Shown: one piece after another, positions 1 to 8,283 of the stretch | How positions within the stretch are numbered: position 1 is the stretch's first letter | How the letters are laid out: each line of letters begins with the position of its first letter | Assembly: GCA_018062605.1 (NCBI GenBank) | Contig: JAGORW010000003.1 | Span: forward strand, 2,348 to 35,988 | DNA length: 33,641 bases | Direction: 5' to 3' | Source: Candidatus Woesebacteria bacterium | GTDB lineage: Bacteria; Patescibacteriota; Microgenomatia; UBA1406; HO2-37-13b | Translations under genes and position numbers: made by a program | Notes under the pieces: generated by a model | Databases searched by the model: none | Told to the model about the DNA's origin: nothing | Seen by the model: only the letters and a program-made list of their open reading frames with translations

Positions 1-107
1 TTGGGTTTCTTTTTTTCTATCTTGTTAACTCTTTCAATCTTTTTCCCCACCATGTTTGGTACAACAATCTCATCCTTTTCTACCTCTTCCTCACCATATC
101 ATCAACA

Positions 108-329
108 ATGTTTCCGTCTAAACAAGATCTAAAAGAGTCATATGTATTGATTTTTTTCCTTGTAGGGGCCATTGCGCTCATTTATATGCTTGATGTTCCC
201 ATTGTTAACTATTTGTTATCAGAAGGAGCAGTCAAGATTGTTAGAAACTTGAATATCTATCTTGCACTTGGAACAGGTGCAAATCTTCTTGTTCGTATAT
301 TCTTAAAGCTTATCACCAGTTCAAAATAG
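108..329 (+). CDS. small two-helix membrane protein, function unknown
   Basis: This 73-residue protein has two hydrophobic segments, about residues 12-29 and 46-67, with a basic C-terminus. The opening PSKQDLKES followed by a helix is loosely reminiscent of SecE, but the second helix and the lack of secG/nusG/rplK neighbours argue against that name. There is no Shine-Dalgarno sequence. A weak -10-like CATATC ends 7 nt before the ATG, in keeping with the spacing of better promoters in this window. The frame is open upstream to the window edge, so the start is not certain. The DNA upstream is T/C-rich and resembles the intergenic array DNA, which favours the ATG used here. Confidence 0.45.
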   Translation: MFPSKQDLKESYVLIFFLVGAIALIYMLDVPIVNYLLSEGAVKIVRNLNIYLALGTGANLLVRIFLKLITSSK

Positions 330-391
330 TACCTTTTTAGAACAGAAAGCATCATATCCTCAAAACTCGAAAAAATATCTTTGGAAAGGTG

Positions 392-1180
392 TTACTGACC
401 TGCATTGAAGTCCGGCACTGCAGGAGGAGTTGAAGCTGCCGGCTGACCCATTGCTGGGGCTGTTGGCATTGTTGGAATAGCTGGCATTACAGGTGCACTT
501 GGCATAGCTGGTGCAGATGGAATGTTTTGAGGTGTTTGCGATCCAGCTGGACTGGCTGGGGCAACGTCTACTTTCGCTTGAAGGTCCTCAAGTAAGCTAT
601 TAAGTTCATCTTGTGGATCATCTAAATCCACATCTGCTGATGAAACTGGATTAAGAGGTTGGACTGGCTGTAACATACTTGGAGAAGCTGTCTGAGTGAG
701 TGATGGAATAGTGGAAACTGGTGGCTGATCCATCGCTGGTGAAACTGGTGGCTGATCCATCGCTGGTGCTGCAGACATGTCCAAGCTTGGCATCGCTGGT
801 TTTGGCATATCAACAGGAGCTGGTGTTACGGGCATATCAAGGCTTGTAGATGCATCCTCAGGCAGCTTATTTGCATGCATATCCATTGGCTTTTCATTTT
901 GAGCTGCTTGCATTGGAGCTCCAGACATCTGAGCAATAGCATCATCAAATTCTGACAGTGTGAAACCCTTTAACATAACATTCTGTGTTCCCTCTTCCAA
1001 TGATGTAAAAGGAACACCTGCAAAATTCTGAGATTTCTGAAGCATTTCTGCAAGAAAATCCTTGTTTGCCATGACATCTTTCTCATCAAATGGCAAACCT
1101 TTAGAGGTTAAATAATCCTTCTCTTGCTTACAGAATTGGCAATCTGGAATCGTGTATAGTGTGATTTTCATACTCTTCAT
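392..1180 (-). CDS. glutaredoxin-like protein with long Pro/Ala/Met-rich repetitive tail
   Basis: Residues 1-85 form a glutaredoxin/NrdH-type thioredoxin fold: a beta strand, then the redox motif CQFC (Cys14, Cys17), then GVPFT carrying the cis-proline typical of the family, then a C-terminal helix. Such proteins normally end near residue 85. Here about 175 extra residues follow: low-complexity Pro/Ala/Met/Asp sequence with a perfect duplication of PAMDQPPVS, an acidic stretch (DDPQDELNSLLEDL, about 187-200), and a tail of PAMPSAP-like units. No signal peptide or membrane segment is visible, so a cytoplasmic location is inferred. The start could be Met1 or Met4. A perfect 12-bp palindrome (TCACTATAGTGA) containing a possible -10 lies directly upstream. 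Confidence 0.7.
   Translation of the reverse strand: MKSMKITLYTIPDCQFCKQEKDYLTSKGLPFDEKDVMANKDFLAEMLQKSQNFAGVPFTSLEEGTQNVMLKGFTLSEFDDAIAQMSGAPMQAAQNEKPMDMHANKLPEDASTSLDMPVTPAPVDMPKPAMPSLDMSAAPAMDQPPVSPAMDQPPVSTIPSLTQTASPSMLQPVQPLNPVSSADVDLDDPQDELNSLLEDLQAKVDVAPASPAGSQTPQNIPSAPAMPSAPVMPAIPTMPTAPAMGQPAASTPPAVPDFNAGQ
714..767. repeat. perfect tandem duplication of 27 bp inside the glutaredoxin-like gene
   Basis: Two identical 27-bp units (714-740 and 741-767) sit head to tail and encode the nine-residue unit PAMDQPPVS twice. The identity at the DNA level suggests a recent slippage or unequal-exchange event in the tail. Confidence 0.9.
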
Positions 1181-1210
1181 TCACTATAGTGATCGGCAGA
1201 AAGTTTGTCA

Positions 1211-1305
1211 AGTGGTGAAGTGGTGAAGTGGTGAAGAAGTCAAGAAGAAGCCTCAAGATGGGTGTGCTTCTACTCTAGGTAACTCATTCACCAGTGACCG
1301 GTTAA
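1211..1305. repeat. intergenic degenerate array (GTGGTGAA units, then CACCAGTGACCGGTTAA-type words)
   Basis: Three near-perfect 9-bp AGTGGTGAA units (1211-1236) are followed by purine-rich DNA and, from about 1279, by words of the TTCACCAGT/GGTTAATTAGT family seen throughout the window. The array ends at the stop codon of the half-dockerin gene and its TTAATTAG word contributes that stop. Confidence 0.7.
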
Positions 1306-1863
1306 TTAGTTGGCGTCTTTATAGAACTCCAGCTTATCCAACAACGTTATCGCCCCATCTTGATTAATGTCCAAAGCTGGATCGAACACCTCATCCTCTC
1401 GAGTCGAGCCCATCGATTGCTCATTAAAGGACTCATTATTCAGGCCATATGTAGGGCTACTTGTACTTGCTGGTATAAATCCCAAAGCACGTTTAGGGGC
1501 TCCAGTATCAATAAAAACATAATAGCCAACATTGCTGCTGAGAGTTACATCATCAGTTGTAATAATATGATTGACCGTCTCAACTGTATCCTCACCGCAT
1601 AAGAATTGAACACCAGTGCGCCCTGCTGCACAATAGACCTCTGCCTTAACAGCACAACTTGTACTAAATGAGATAGAACCTGCTCTCTCAGAAACACGTG
1701 TCACATGAATATCACTCGCCGAACATGAGGCTTGGGCTTCTGGCCGTACATTATTTATGGCATACATTCCGCCAAAAATAACGAACACCAAAACCACCAT
1801 TGCTATCAAAGACATGATGCTTTTTTCCTTTCCCCTATACTTTTCTGACAAATGTAGTTCCAT
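1306..1863 (-). CDS. anchored Cys-containing surface protein with a half dockerin at its C-terminus
   Basis: From the ATG at 1863 the protein has 185 residues. It has a basic N-terminus (KYRGKEKS), one hydrophobic helix (about residues 16-35) and an extracytoplasmic Cys-rich domain. The last 25 residues include DINQDGAITLLDKLEFY, a single calcium-binding repeat of a type I dockerin. Dockerins need two such repeats, so the domain is cut in half, exactly where the intergenic array begins. A TTG at 1875 and an ATG at 1815 are alternative starts. I prefer 1863 because it keeps the positive residues ahead of the helix. It is convergent with nothing and follows the cohesin gene on the same strand. 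Its job may be to dock onto a cohesin, but half a dockerin may be non-functional. Confidence 0.65.
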   Translation of the reverse strand: MELHLSEKYRGKEKSIMSLIAMVVLVFVIFGGMYAINNVRPEAQASCSASDIHVTRVSERAGSISFSTSCAVKAEVYCAAGRTGVQFLCGEDTVETVNHIITTDDVTLSSNVGYYVFIDTGAPKRALGFIPASTSSPTYGLNNESFNEQSMGSTREDEVFDPALDINQDGAITLLDKLEFYKDAN

Positions 1864-1924
1864 TTTTTGTATCAATTAATAATATTCTCCCTATCCTCAC
1901 AGCATTTCATCCTCATGTTTCCGT

Positions 1925-1957
1925 CCGTTGACCAGTTCACCAGTTAACTAGTTCACA
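1925..1957. repeat. intergenic GTTAACTAGT/GTTCACCAG array
   Basis: A short run of about 9-10 bp units (GTTGACCAG, TTCACCAG, TTAACTAG) lies between the two minus-strand genes. The cohesin gene's TGA stop sits at its edge, followed by the ACTAGTTAACTGG words on the coding strand. Confidence 0.75.
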
Positions 1958-2816
1958 ACACAAACACTTTAACAAAAATACTTATCGCTGTCAGTAACAA
2001 TCCAATTCCTACCACTATCCCAATGGAACCCACTTCCCCACTCTTTGGAAGGGCCGATGGGCTGGCTAATGGACCTTGGGTAATAGCAGCTCCACCTGTT
2101 GCTACTATCGTTGGTTTCAACGTTGGAACTCTTGTTGGCGATGGTGTTGGCGTTAATGTTGGTGTGTTTGTGGGCGCCCCAGGCTTCAATGTTGGCGTTG
2201 GAGTGTTTGTTGATTGAGTTTGAGTCACCACAGGCGTTGCTCTACCTGGCAATGTTGGCTCAGGGGATGTTCCAGGCGTAGTTCCTGTTGATGCGCCTCC
2301 AACCGAGTAGCTCCCGTTTTTCACTTTTGCACATTGAATCACATCCGTTGTCTTCTTGTTTTTCCGAACAGCAATGGCTGAGTCTTTCGTCTCTCCATCC
2401 TTACATCTCAGGGTCAGAGCATGAGTTCCGGCTTTCAACGCTTTAAATCTCATCACAGCAATGGCATCTTTTGGAGGGGTGCTTGAAATAGCTTCACCGT
2501 CCAAATTTATCCAATTCACTATATATATAAGTTTCGGGGAATTTTTAGTAACAATATCATTGCTAAAAAACTTTTGTGAAGCCTCAGGATCTTTCACATC
2601 AATCAATTCAAGCTGCGTTGCATCAAAGTCAATCCAAGCTTCTGCGCCTTGCACTTTTTCTTCCTCAGTATTGATACGAACGTTGACCGTCACAATATCG
2701 GAGACAGCAACACTTTTGGTTTGCGGGTCTAGGAACAGATATGCCGCTTGAGCAGATTGAACAGTTCCCAGGAATCCAAGACATACAATGAGCGTAACCA
2801 ACAGGTGTTTGATCAT
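1953..2816 (-). CDS. cohesin-like domain protein with LPKSG cell-wall sorting signal
   Basis: This 287-residue exported protein begins with a signal peptide (about 1-24, ending in AQA). Residues 25-170 form a cohesin-like beta-sandwich (opening VSDIVTVNVRINTEE; AWIDFDATQLELIDV matches the family's xxxYDPxxLxV strand). A Thr/Pro-rich linker (about 175-250) follows, then LPKSG at about 256-260, a hydrophobic helix and the end of the protein. LPKSG plus helix is a sortase signal, although the usual Arg/Lys tail is almost absent. A sortase gene lies at 28288-29073. By analogy with cellulosome scaffoldins, this would be a surface anchor that captures dockerin proteins. A TACTAT -10 ends 7 nt before the ATG, with TTTACT 17 bp further upstream. 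Confidence 0.75.
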   Translation of the reverse strand: MIKHLLVTLIVCLGFLGTVQSAQAAYLFLDPQTKSVAVSDIVTVNVRINTEEEKVQGAEAWIDFDATQLELIDVKDPEASQKFFSNDIVTKNSPKLIYIVNWINLDGEAISSTPPKDAIAVMRFKALKAGTHALTLRCKDGETKDSAIAVRKNKKTTDVIQCAKVKNGSYSVGGASTGTTPGTSPEPTLPGRATPVVTQTQSTNTPTPTLKPGAPTNTPTLTPTPSPTRVPTLKPTIVATGGAAITQGPLASPSALPKSGEVGSIGIVVGIGLLLTAISIFVKVFVL

Positions 2817-2823
2817 ACAATAG

Positions 2824-2852
2824 ATAGTATCATGAACGAGTTAACTAGTAAA
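2824..2852 (-). promoter_or_regulatory. leaderless promoter for the LPKSG cohesin gene
   Basis: On the minus strand TTTACT and TACTAT are separated by 17 bp, and TACTAT ends 7 nt before the ATG at 2816. The -35-like hexamer is part of the intergenic array. Predicted only. Confidence 0.5.
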
Positions 2853-2990
2853 CTGGTGAACTGCTTAACTGGTACTAGTTAACTCTAGTTAACTAGAGTC
2901 CCTCCCCCTCTTTACCTCTTTACCTCTTCACCTCTTCACCTCTTCACCTCTTCACCTCTTCACCTCTTAACCTCTTCACTTCTTTACCAC
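2836..2990. repeat. two-part intergenic array: GTTAACTAGT words, then CACCTCTT 9-mers
   Basis: Positions 2836-2899 are made of TTAACTAGT/AACTGGTGA words, including GTTAACTCTAGTTAACTAG. Positions 2910-2990 are about nine head-to-tail copies of a 9-bp unit, CCTCTTCAC, with drift at the ends. The array separates the divergent cohesin genes and stops directly at the TTGACA of the downstream promoter. Confidence 0.85.
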
Positions 2991-3019
2991 TTGACAGCCA
3001 TTCTGGAATATGGTTTTAT
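2991..3019 (+). promoter_or_regulatory. promoter of the cohesin / VWA-dockerin operon
   Basis: A perfect TTGACA (2991-2996), a 17-bp spacer and TTTTAT (3014-3019) end 7 nt before the ATG at 3027. The TTG of this -35 box can be misread as a start codon 36 nt too early. Confidence 0.65.
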
Positions 3020-3026
3020 TATAGAT

Positions 3027-3632
3027 ATGGAAAACGTACAAAAAGATATGCAAGACTTTAATAACCTTCATCCAAATAGAAAACTCGCAGTTTTTGGAAT
3101 CATTCTTTTCATCTTTGTTCTCAGCATTTTGGTCGGTGTGTACTTTACCCAATCAAAAGGCACCATGAAGACTGATAGAACAAATCCAACTGGTACCGTA
3201 GCTAGCTCAAAAACCACAACTCTTTCACTCGTACCAAGCACCGCAGAAGTAAAAGTCGGTAGCCAAGTGAAAGTTTCAGTTATGTTATCTGGTGAAGCAG
3301 TTCCAGCAGCAGACGTTGTTGTTAACTACGATCCAGCTTTCTTTGCTCTTTCAGATACAGACATCTTGGTTGGATCAGCTTTCAAAAGCATTCCATTCAA
3401 AAAGGTTGAAAACGGAAAAATAATTGTTTCCACACTTGTTGATTTAAGCAAGCCTACAGAAGTTAATACAGGTGAAGTTATATCATTTACACTTGAAGCT
3501 CTCAAGCCAGGATCTTCAGAACTTTCATTCGATATTGAGGATGAGAAAGATGTTCACAAAACAATAACATCAAAGGTCGGCGGAATTGACACATTAAAAA
3601 CTGCCCAGGGTACTACAATAACTATCAAATAA
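3027..3632 (+). CDS. membrane-anchored cohesin-like protein
   Basis: The protein has 201 residues from the ATG at 3027. A TTG at 2991 is in frame but belongs to the -35 box, so I reject it. One helix (about residues 20-40) preceded by NRK anchors it, and the rest should be outside. After a short Thr/Ser linker, residues about 60-200 read as a cohesin: EVKVGSQVKVSVML, then VVVNYDPAFFALSD (the conserved YDP strand), then GEVISFTLEAL and a final strand TTITIK. It is the first gene of a tight operon: the dockerin-VWA gene starts 7 nt after its stop. It is a paralogue of the 12170-12787 protein, which shares QDF..L.P before its helix. Its partner is probably a dockerin protein in this locus. Confidence 0.75.
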   Translation: MENVQKDMQDFNNLHPNRKLAVFGIILFIFVLSILVGVYFTQSKGTMKTDRTNPTGTVASSKTTTLSLVPSTAEVKVGSQVKVSVMLSGEAVPAADVVVNYDPAFFALSDTDILVGSAFKSIPFKKVENGKIIVSTLVDLSKPTEVNTGEVISFTLEALKPGSSELSFDIEDEKDVHKTITSKVGGIDTLKTAQGTTITIK

Positions 3633-3639
3633 TCAATCC

Positions 3640-6600
3640 ATGTTTCATAGATTATCAAATACCAACAATCAACGAGGAGAAGTCGCTTGGCTTCTTACAG
3701 TTGTATCTATGGTTGTCATCGGTGTTGGTTTAGTGATCGGTTTCAATATAAGCACACAAGAGCAAGCAGCTATTCGAACTGCCCCACAAGCTCAGGAAGT
3801 TACTCCAGCTCCAAGTAAACAACTTTTGACTGAACCTGTGGATAATCTTCCACGAGTCTGTTTCCCATTTAAGAAAGATGAAAATGGAAAGCCAGTGCGT
3901 GTTTCAGATCCATTTTGTTTAGCGAGACTCGTTCCAGTCCAATTCACCAAAAGAACCCTAACGACAAGTGCAATAGATTTCTTAAGTAAGCTCAAAAAGA
4001 CAGATTTTGTAAATAAGGTTCAAGTAAGCACACTTGACAATCCATTCACAAATCTCACAACACCAAAATCCGATCTCACTGACATTGTAAACATACCGCC
4101 TGCATCCTTCTCATTTAATGGTGGTCTCTGTTTGCGGGAAGATGAAATTCAAAATTTTGATATTTCTGGTTGGAACATATATCTGAGTCCTTTTTATGTA
4201 AGAAAGTATGAGAGCACCACGAACGCAGGCGCTGCTGAATTTGACACCTTCGATGCAACAATAGTAGATGCGAATAAATTAGTTGCACAAGCTGTAGATG
4301 GAAACATTCGTTACACCTCTGATACCGCACCAACCGCTGCCCAGAAAGGAAACCAGATCTGTAACTATAAGAAAGGTAATCCAACAACCGTTAAGTCTTC
4401 AGCGAATTATCCCGTACTCTTCAAAGTTCCTTTTACATATAGCCAACTTCTTCAAAAGATCAATAAACCTGATCTCAAAGGAATCACGGACGCTCAAGGA
4501 TTTGACACTCAAGAGTGCAGTCTCTATTTACATGCTCGAAGAGGTGGACAGTCAGAAGGTGACATTTGGAATATCGCCAAAATTAAGCTTTCTGAGATTA
4601 TTGGTGAAGAGGCCGCAGCAGTTGTCTGCCCACCACCAGTAATTATTACGCCCCCAAATCCTTCAATAACTATTACTACTACTCCAACACCATCAGATTC
4701 TCCAACACCTTCTCCAGAGCCACTCTCATGTACTGCTCAATGTACATCTTCTGATACATGCGGAACCTATATAGATCCAATTACAGGAACGACTGAGCAG
4801 CTTGGATGCCTTGATACATCTGATGCAACCGTCACTGCCATTTGTGATATCAATAGTGGTAACAATTGTCAATGTGCGCCTACCAAGTGTATCGGTCCTA
4901 AAGGAGTCTGTAGTCCAGAAGAGCTTGCATGTGGAAAAAGCCCAGCAACTGTCACACTTCCACCACCAACAGTAACCGTCACACCTCCACCACCTACAGT
5001 AACAATTGGACTTCAAGAACAGGTTTGTGCATACAATGCATTGGCCTTCGTCGAAGAATGTCTACAAGTTGACCCAAACTCTGGTGAATGTGTAGCAGTT
5101 GGTGAGAGAAAAGTGGCAAATGCTTTCACTGATGCAATTCTTGATCCAACACCAAATGAATTAAATCGAACAAACAAATGGGGTGCGAGCAATAATTTGC
5201 AGCTTGCCAATGTTCGCCCAGATGGAACACCTGGTTTCCGACCAGCAAGCCTTGTTCCAGCTTCATTGTTTACAGTGTACGATACAAATATGGTTGGCAC
5301 TTTAGCCACCCAATATAAGCAATTTCAAATCAACAAAAATGCACCTCTCTCAGCAATCAACTTATCAAGCACTCGTAAACTTCCAACAAAAAAGTTGACT
5401 TTGAGAGAGCAACTTTCAGAACTGCTGACTCGTAAGGATGTTATGTTTCAGGATTTGGCAGTTTTACCTAAAGACGATGCAAAGCGGTTTGATGCAGAAC
5501 AGTATGTAAACTTTGAGTCACCAGCTTCAGTGAGACTTGACTATGATCGCGAAAATTACAGAATTCTAAAGGGCGGAAAGAAAGTGTATACCTGTTCAAA
5601 CTCCATTCAGGATCAGATCGATGCTATTGATGGCAAACCAGCAAGATTTAATGGAGTTAAACCAGATGTAAGCGCATGTGTCCCTGAAACCCCTGAGCAA
5701 AAAGAAACACTTGATACCATTTACGGTCTCAACGTTGGCTGCGGTCAGAACATCGTCTATGGGTGGACACTCAAAAAGTGTACCTTTGACTTTGATATCG
5801 TATTAGTTGTCGATACTTCATCTTCAATGAACTATGTTGTCGAAGGTACCCCAAAAATTGAAGTTGCCAAGAAGCAGCTAATTGAATTTGTTAACTATGC
5901 AAAGGTTCATTATGGCCCAAACACACGAATCTCACTGGTGACATTCAACAAAGCTGACAGCTATGTCAATGGAGTAACATCACACAATGATGGTGCTCAT
6001 ACCCTTGCTACCAAAGTTCTTTTATCTGATTCAGCTGCCACACTTAAGCTCCTATCAACTATTGAGTCTAAAATTCAACTCTCACAAACTGTAGAAGGTA
6101 CATGTATTCAATGTGGTCTCAGAACCGCTAAAAGCATTCTCGGTACCCGTGCAGAGTCGGATTCAACAGCTCCTGTAGTATTAGTGCTCTCAGATGGAAA
6201 TCCAAACTCATTCCCAGGAGGCAAGGGTTCTCCAATAGTTGGCCAACCAAACCCTGGTAATCCTTTTAAAGAGATTTATGACCTTGCTGACTCAATCAGA
6301 AATGACGGAGTTACAACAGATCAAAATGGAGGACGTGTAATTGATCCTAAGAATTCAATAAAAGACGATGTCCTCTTAGTAGCTTTTGGATACGGAGATA
6401 ACCAAAAGCCAGAACAAGGTGAATTACAAGGTCTCTTTATCGAAACCCTCCGAGCAATGGTCTCATACAGAAGGAATAGCGCTGGAGACTTCGACAAGAC
6501 CATCAAGCCATGGTTATACGACACTGATAAGGGCGCTGATGTGCCTCCAGTAGATGTTGCCGCCATGATGGACACGATCAAAGACGACCTTAGCAGCTGC

Positions 6601-6852
6601 GCACAACTTCAAAACATCGCTTCAGCTGTCGAAAAAGCTAAGGACGTTGACCAAAATGGTATCGTCAATATTCTCGACCTCACAGCCGTCTTTGATAACT
6701 ACTTTGCAAAAGGTGTGAGCTTGAAGGAAGACATCAACTCTGATGGAATCGTCAACATTAATGACGCCGTTCTCGTCATTGGAAGCTTGGGAACAGTTGT
6801 AACACCTGCAGATAAGCCAGTTACAGAGGCGCCAACTCAACCAGCTCAGTAA
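3640..6852 (+). CDS. large surface protein with VWA domain and C-terminal type I dockerin
   Basis: This protein has 1,070 residues. A helix at about 14-35, just after NNQRGEVAWLLTVV, anchors or exports it. A large unassigned region follows, then a Pro/Thr linker (about 335-360), a Cys-rich patch (about 363-430) and a second TVTPPPPTVT linker. Just before the VWA domain comes the shared GLNVGCGQNIVYGWTLKK motif (about 704-721). The VWA domain (about 721-960) has an intact MIDAS: DTSSS, the Thr of VTFNK and Asp in VLSDG. The end is a complete dockerin with both calcium loops, DVDQNGIVNILD and DINSDGIVNIND. VWA domains bind protein ligands through a metal ion, and the dockerin should bind a cohesin, most simply the product of the gene just upstream. 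The next gene starts 3 nt after its stop. Confidence 0.85.
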   Translation: MFHRLSNTNNQRGEVAWLLTVVSMVVIGVGLVIGFNISTQEQAAIRTAPQAQEVTPAPSKQLLTEPVDNLPRVCFPFKKDENGKPVRVSDPFCLARLVPVQFTKRTLTTSAIDFLSKLKKTDFVNKVQVSTLDNPFTNLTTPKSDLTDIVNIPPASFSFNGGLCLREDEIQNFDISGWNIYLSPFYVRKYESTTNAGAAEFDTFDATIVDANKLVAQAVDGNIRYTSDTAPTAAQKGNQICNYKKGNPTTVKSSANYPVLFKVPFTYSQLLQKINKPDLKGITDAQGFDTQECSLYLHARRGGQSEGDIWNIAKIKLSEIIGEEAAAVVCPPPVIITPPNPSITITTTPTPSDSPTPSPEPLSCTAQCTSSDTCGTYIDPITGTTEQLGCLDTSDATVTAICDINSGNNCQCAPTKCIGPKGVCSPEELACGKSPATVTLPPPTVTVTPPPPTVTIGLQEQVCAYNALAFVEECLQVDPNSGECVAVGERKVANAFTDAILDPTPNELNRTNKWGASNNLQLANVRPDGTPGFRPASLVPASLFTVYDTNMVGTLATQYKQFQINKNAPLSAINLSSTRKLPTKKLTLREQLSELLTRKDVMFQDLAVLPKDDAKRFDAEQYVNFESPASVRLDYDRENYRILKGGKKVYTCSNSIQDQIDAIDGKPARFNGVKPDVSACVPETPEQKETLDTIYGLNVGCGQNIVYGWTLKKCTFDFDIVLVVDTSSSMNYVVEGTPKIEVAKKQLIEFVNYAKVHYGPNTRISLVTFNKADSYVNGVTSHNDGAHTLATKVLLSDSAATLKLLSTIESKIQLSQTVEGTCIQCGLRTAKSILGTRAESDSTAPVVLVLSDGNPNSFPGGKGSPIVGQPNPGNPFKEIYDLADSIRNDGVTTDQNGGRVIDPKNSIKDDVLLVAFGYGDNQKPEQGELQGLFIETLRAMVSYRRNSAGDFDKTIKPWLYDTDKGADVPPVDVAAMMDTIKDDLSSCAQLQNIASAVEKAKDVDQNGIVNILDLTAVFDNYFAKGVSLKEDINSDGIVNINDAVLVIGSLGTVVTPADKPVTEAPTQPAQ

Positions 6853-6855
6853 GCT

Positions 6856-7695
6856 GTGAAAAAACCATATTTTACTTCTATCACCACTTTCTCACTTGTT
6901 ATTACTTTGGTTTTTTCTGTGATTATTTTGAATTCAACACGCATTACTCTACAATCTGAGGCACAAGAATCTGCATCCAACACACCCACTCAGGCTGAGG
7001 AACCTGCGTGCAGCATGCAAGTCGAGGTGTTTATAAAAGAGCAACTGGTAGATGGCAGCCGCGTTTTGTTAGACTTCAAAAAGCATCCAGAGCTTGACCC
7101 CCTCAAATGGGGTTTCTCAGACACAATCAATCAACTTCCCTACTCTAACCCTCCATACGTCATCTCTTTTACCCATCCAACCCAAGCGAAATACACTAAT
7201 TTTGTTAATGAGCTGAGTTTTGTGGCATTTCCAAAGCAGAGTCAAATCTATGGCTCAGAAGAAGACACTGACATTTCAATCACCTATCAAGATGCATATT
7301 TTGATGTTGTACAGCAAGAAATAGAGATGTGCTCGCTGGAAGGAACTACCGATTGGCTCTGCTCATCAGACAATGTGGGTGATGTTGAAACAATTTCTGG
7401 GATTCCAGTAAAGTGCGGTATGAATCTCTCTATTGGTTGGATCGTTGCGAAAACCCAATCTAACACAGCAGGTGCAAAAATTTCTCAGCAGTTTTCTCAG
7501 ACAAAAAAAGTCAACACCGTTATTTCAACCGATATTAACAAAGACGGCATTACCTCCCTGCTTGACCTTACAACTCTCATAAGCGCGTATGGATCCAATG
7601 ACCCTCAATCTGATATCAACGAGGATGGCACTGTAAATGGTCAAGACTATGTGCTGATGCTAGAAGTGCTGACTGGTGAGCTAGTTAACTGGTAA
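6856..7695 (+). CDS. exported protein with complete type I dockerin
   Basis: This 279-residue protein starts with GTG 3 nt after the previous stop, as third gene of the 3027-7695 operon. An N-terminal helix (about 8-27) exports or anchors it. The middle is unassigned and ends with VKCGMNLSIGWIVAK, a version of the CG....YGW module found in three neighbours. Residues about 226-279 are a dockerin with two calcium loops (DINKDGITSLLD and DINEDGTVNGQD). The C-terminal LTGELVNW is encoded by the first words of the following GTTAACTAGT array, so the array has entered the coding region. No catalytic domain is visible. Confidence 0.8.
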   Translation: MKKPYFTSITTFSLVITLVFSVIILNSTRITLQSEAQESASNTPTQAEEPACSMQVEVFIKEQLVDGSRVLLDFKKHPELDPLKWGFSDTINQLPYSNPPYVISFTHPTQAKYTNFVNELSFVAFPKQSQIYGSEEDTDISITYQDAYFDVVQQEIEMCSLEGTTDWLCSSDNVGDVETISGIPVKCGMNLSIGWIVAKTQSNTAGAKISQQFSQTKKVNTVISTDINKDGITSLLDLTTLISAYGSNDPQSDINEDGTVNGQDYVLMLEVLTGELVNW

Positions 7696-7778
7696 ACTAG
7701 TTAACTAGTCAACTGGTTAACTGGTGACTAGTGAACTGGTGAACTAGTGAACTAGTGAACTAGTTAACTGGTCAATTG
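7671..7778. repeat. intergenic GTTAACTAGT array between convergent genes
   Basis: About ten degenerate 9-10 bp units (CTAGTTAACTGG, CTAGTGAACTGGTGAA and similar) fill the whole gap between the dockerin gene and the four-helix-bundle gene, overlapping the coding 3' end of both. Because GTTAAC and ACTAGT are each palindromes, the array can pair with itself and has stop codons in most frames on both strands. Confidence 0.9.
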
Positions 7779-8116
7779 GAAAGTTTTTTTCTCAAAGACT
7801 GGAGTTGCCTTACAAGTATCATATATTCTTCTCGCAATTCTTTGGTATCTATGTCTAGAAGATCTTCAACTATTTGTAAAAGTAGCACTGTTTCGTTTGC
7901 AGAGCCAATAGCGATAACTAGAAAATTCGCAAAACGCTTCTTCGAGGTTGCAAAGCCCTCCATTATATTAAGTGGCACTGACAAACTAGCTCTCTTTAAT
8001 TGATCACGAATAGCAAATTCCCGGGACAATTCAGGATATGAAAATATCAGTTTATAACACATATAATACAGGTCAATACCTTTCCTATAGATTTTTAAAT
8101 CATTTATTGTATTCAT
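7772..8116 (-). CDS. four-helix-bundle protein (23S rRNA IVP / S23 family)
   Basis: The 114-residue protein matches the 23S rRNA intervening-sequence protein family: a start with DLKIYRKGIDLYY, then RDQLKRASLSVPLNIMEGFA, then the FLVIAIGSANETVLLLQI helix and a final helix. The family includes Avd of diversity-generating retroelements, but no reverse transcriptase or template repeat is present here. The gene lies opposite to its neighbours and is flanked on both sides by intergenic arrays. A paralogue at 32056-32391 has the same setting. Its cellular role is not known. No SD or strong leaderless promoter is seen. Confidence 0.85.
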   Translation of the reverse strand: MNTINDLKIYRKGIDLYYMCYKLIFSYPELSREFAIRDQLKRASLSVPLNIMEGFATSKKRFANFLVIAIGSANETVLLLQIVEDLLDIDTKELREEYMILVRQLQSLRKKLSN

Positions 8117-8176
8117 GTAGAAAGGTTATCCAACAAATATGAAAAATGTATTAACACCCACGCTCCAATTACTAAA

Positions 8177-8266
8177 GTGGTTAACATATAAACTAGTTAA
8201 ATAGATCTATAAGGAGAATATAATTGCCCAGTTCACCAGTTAACCAGTTGACTAGTTAACTAGTTC
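8177..8266. repeat. intergenic GTTAACTAGT array
   Basis: Words such as GTGGTTAACATA, AACTAGTTAAATAG and GTTCACCAGTTAACCAG fill the gap. TTGACT (8248-8253) within the array is placed 18 bp upstream of the TATAGT of the next gene and may serve as its -35 box. Confidence 0.8.
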
Positions 8267-8277
8267 CGGTGTATAGT
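8248..8277 (+). promoter_or_regulatory. leaderless promoter, TTGACT-N18-TATAGT-N6-ATG
   Basis: TTGACT is at 8248-8253 and TATAGT at 8272-8277, ending exactly 6 nt before the ATG at 8284. An in-frame GTG at 8269 overlaps the -10 box and is unlikely to be the start. Confidence 0.65.
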
Positions 8278-8283
8278 GAGAGT

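Noticed and set aside
1-53. Minus-strand frame MVGKKIERVNKIEKKKP running off the left edge
   Set aside because: Only 17 codons are inside the window, there is no SD or -10 before the ATG, and the DNA is low in complexity. It could be the start of a gene but cannot be supported.
108-329. SecE
   Set aside because: The PSKQDLKES-then-helix resemblance is weak, there is a second helix, and the usual neighbours are absent.
2991-3026. TTG start for the cohesin gene, adding 12 residues
   Set aside because: The TTG is part of a perfect TTGACA -35 box and the added residues have no family counterpart.
7772-8116. Diversity-generating retroelement (Avd-like protein)
   Set aside because: No reverse transcriptase, template repeat or variable repeat is seen; membership of the wider four-helix-bundle family is the safer call.
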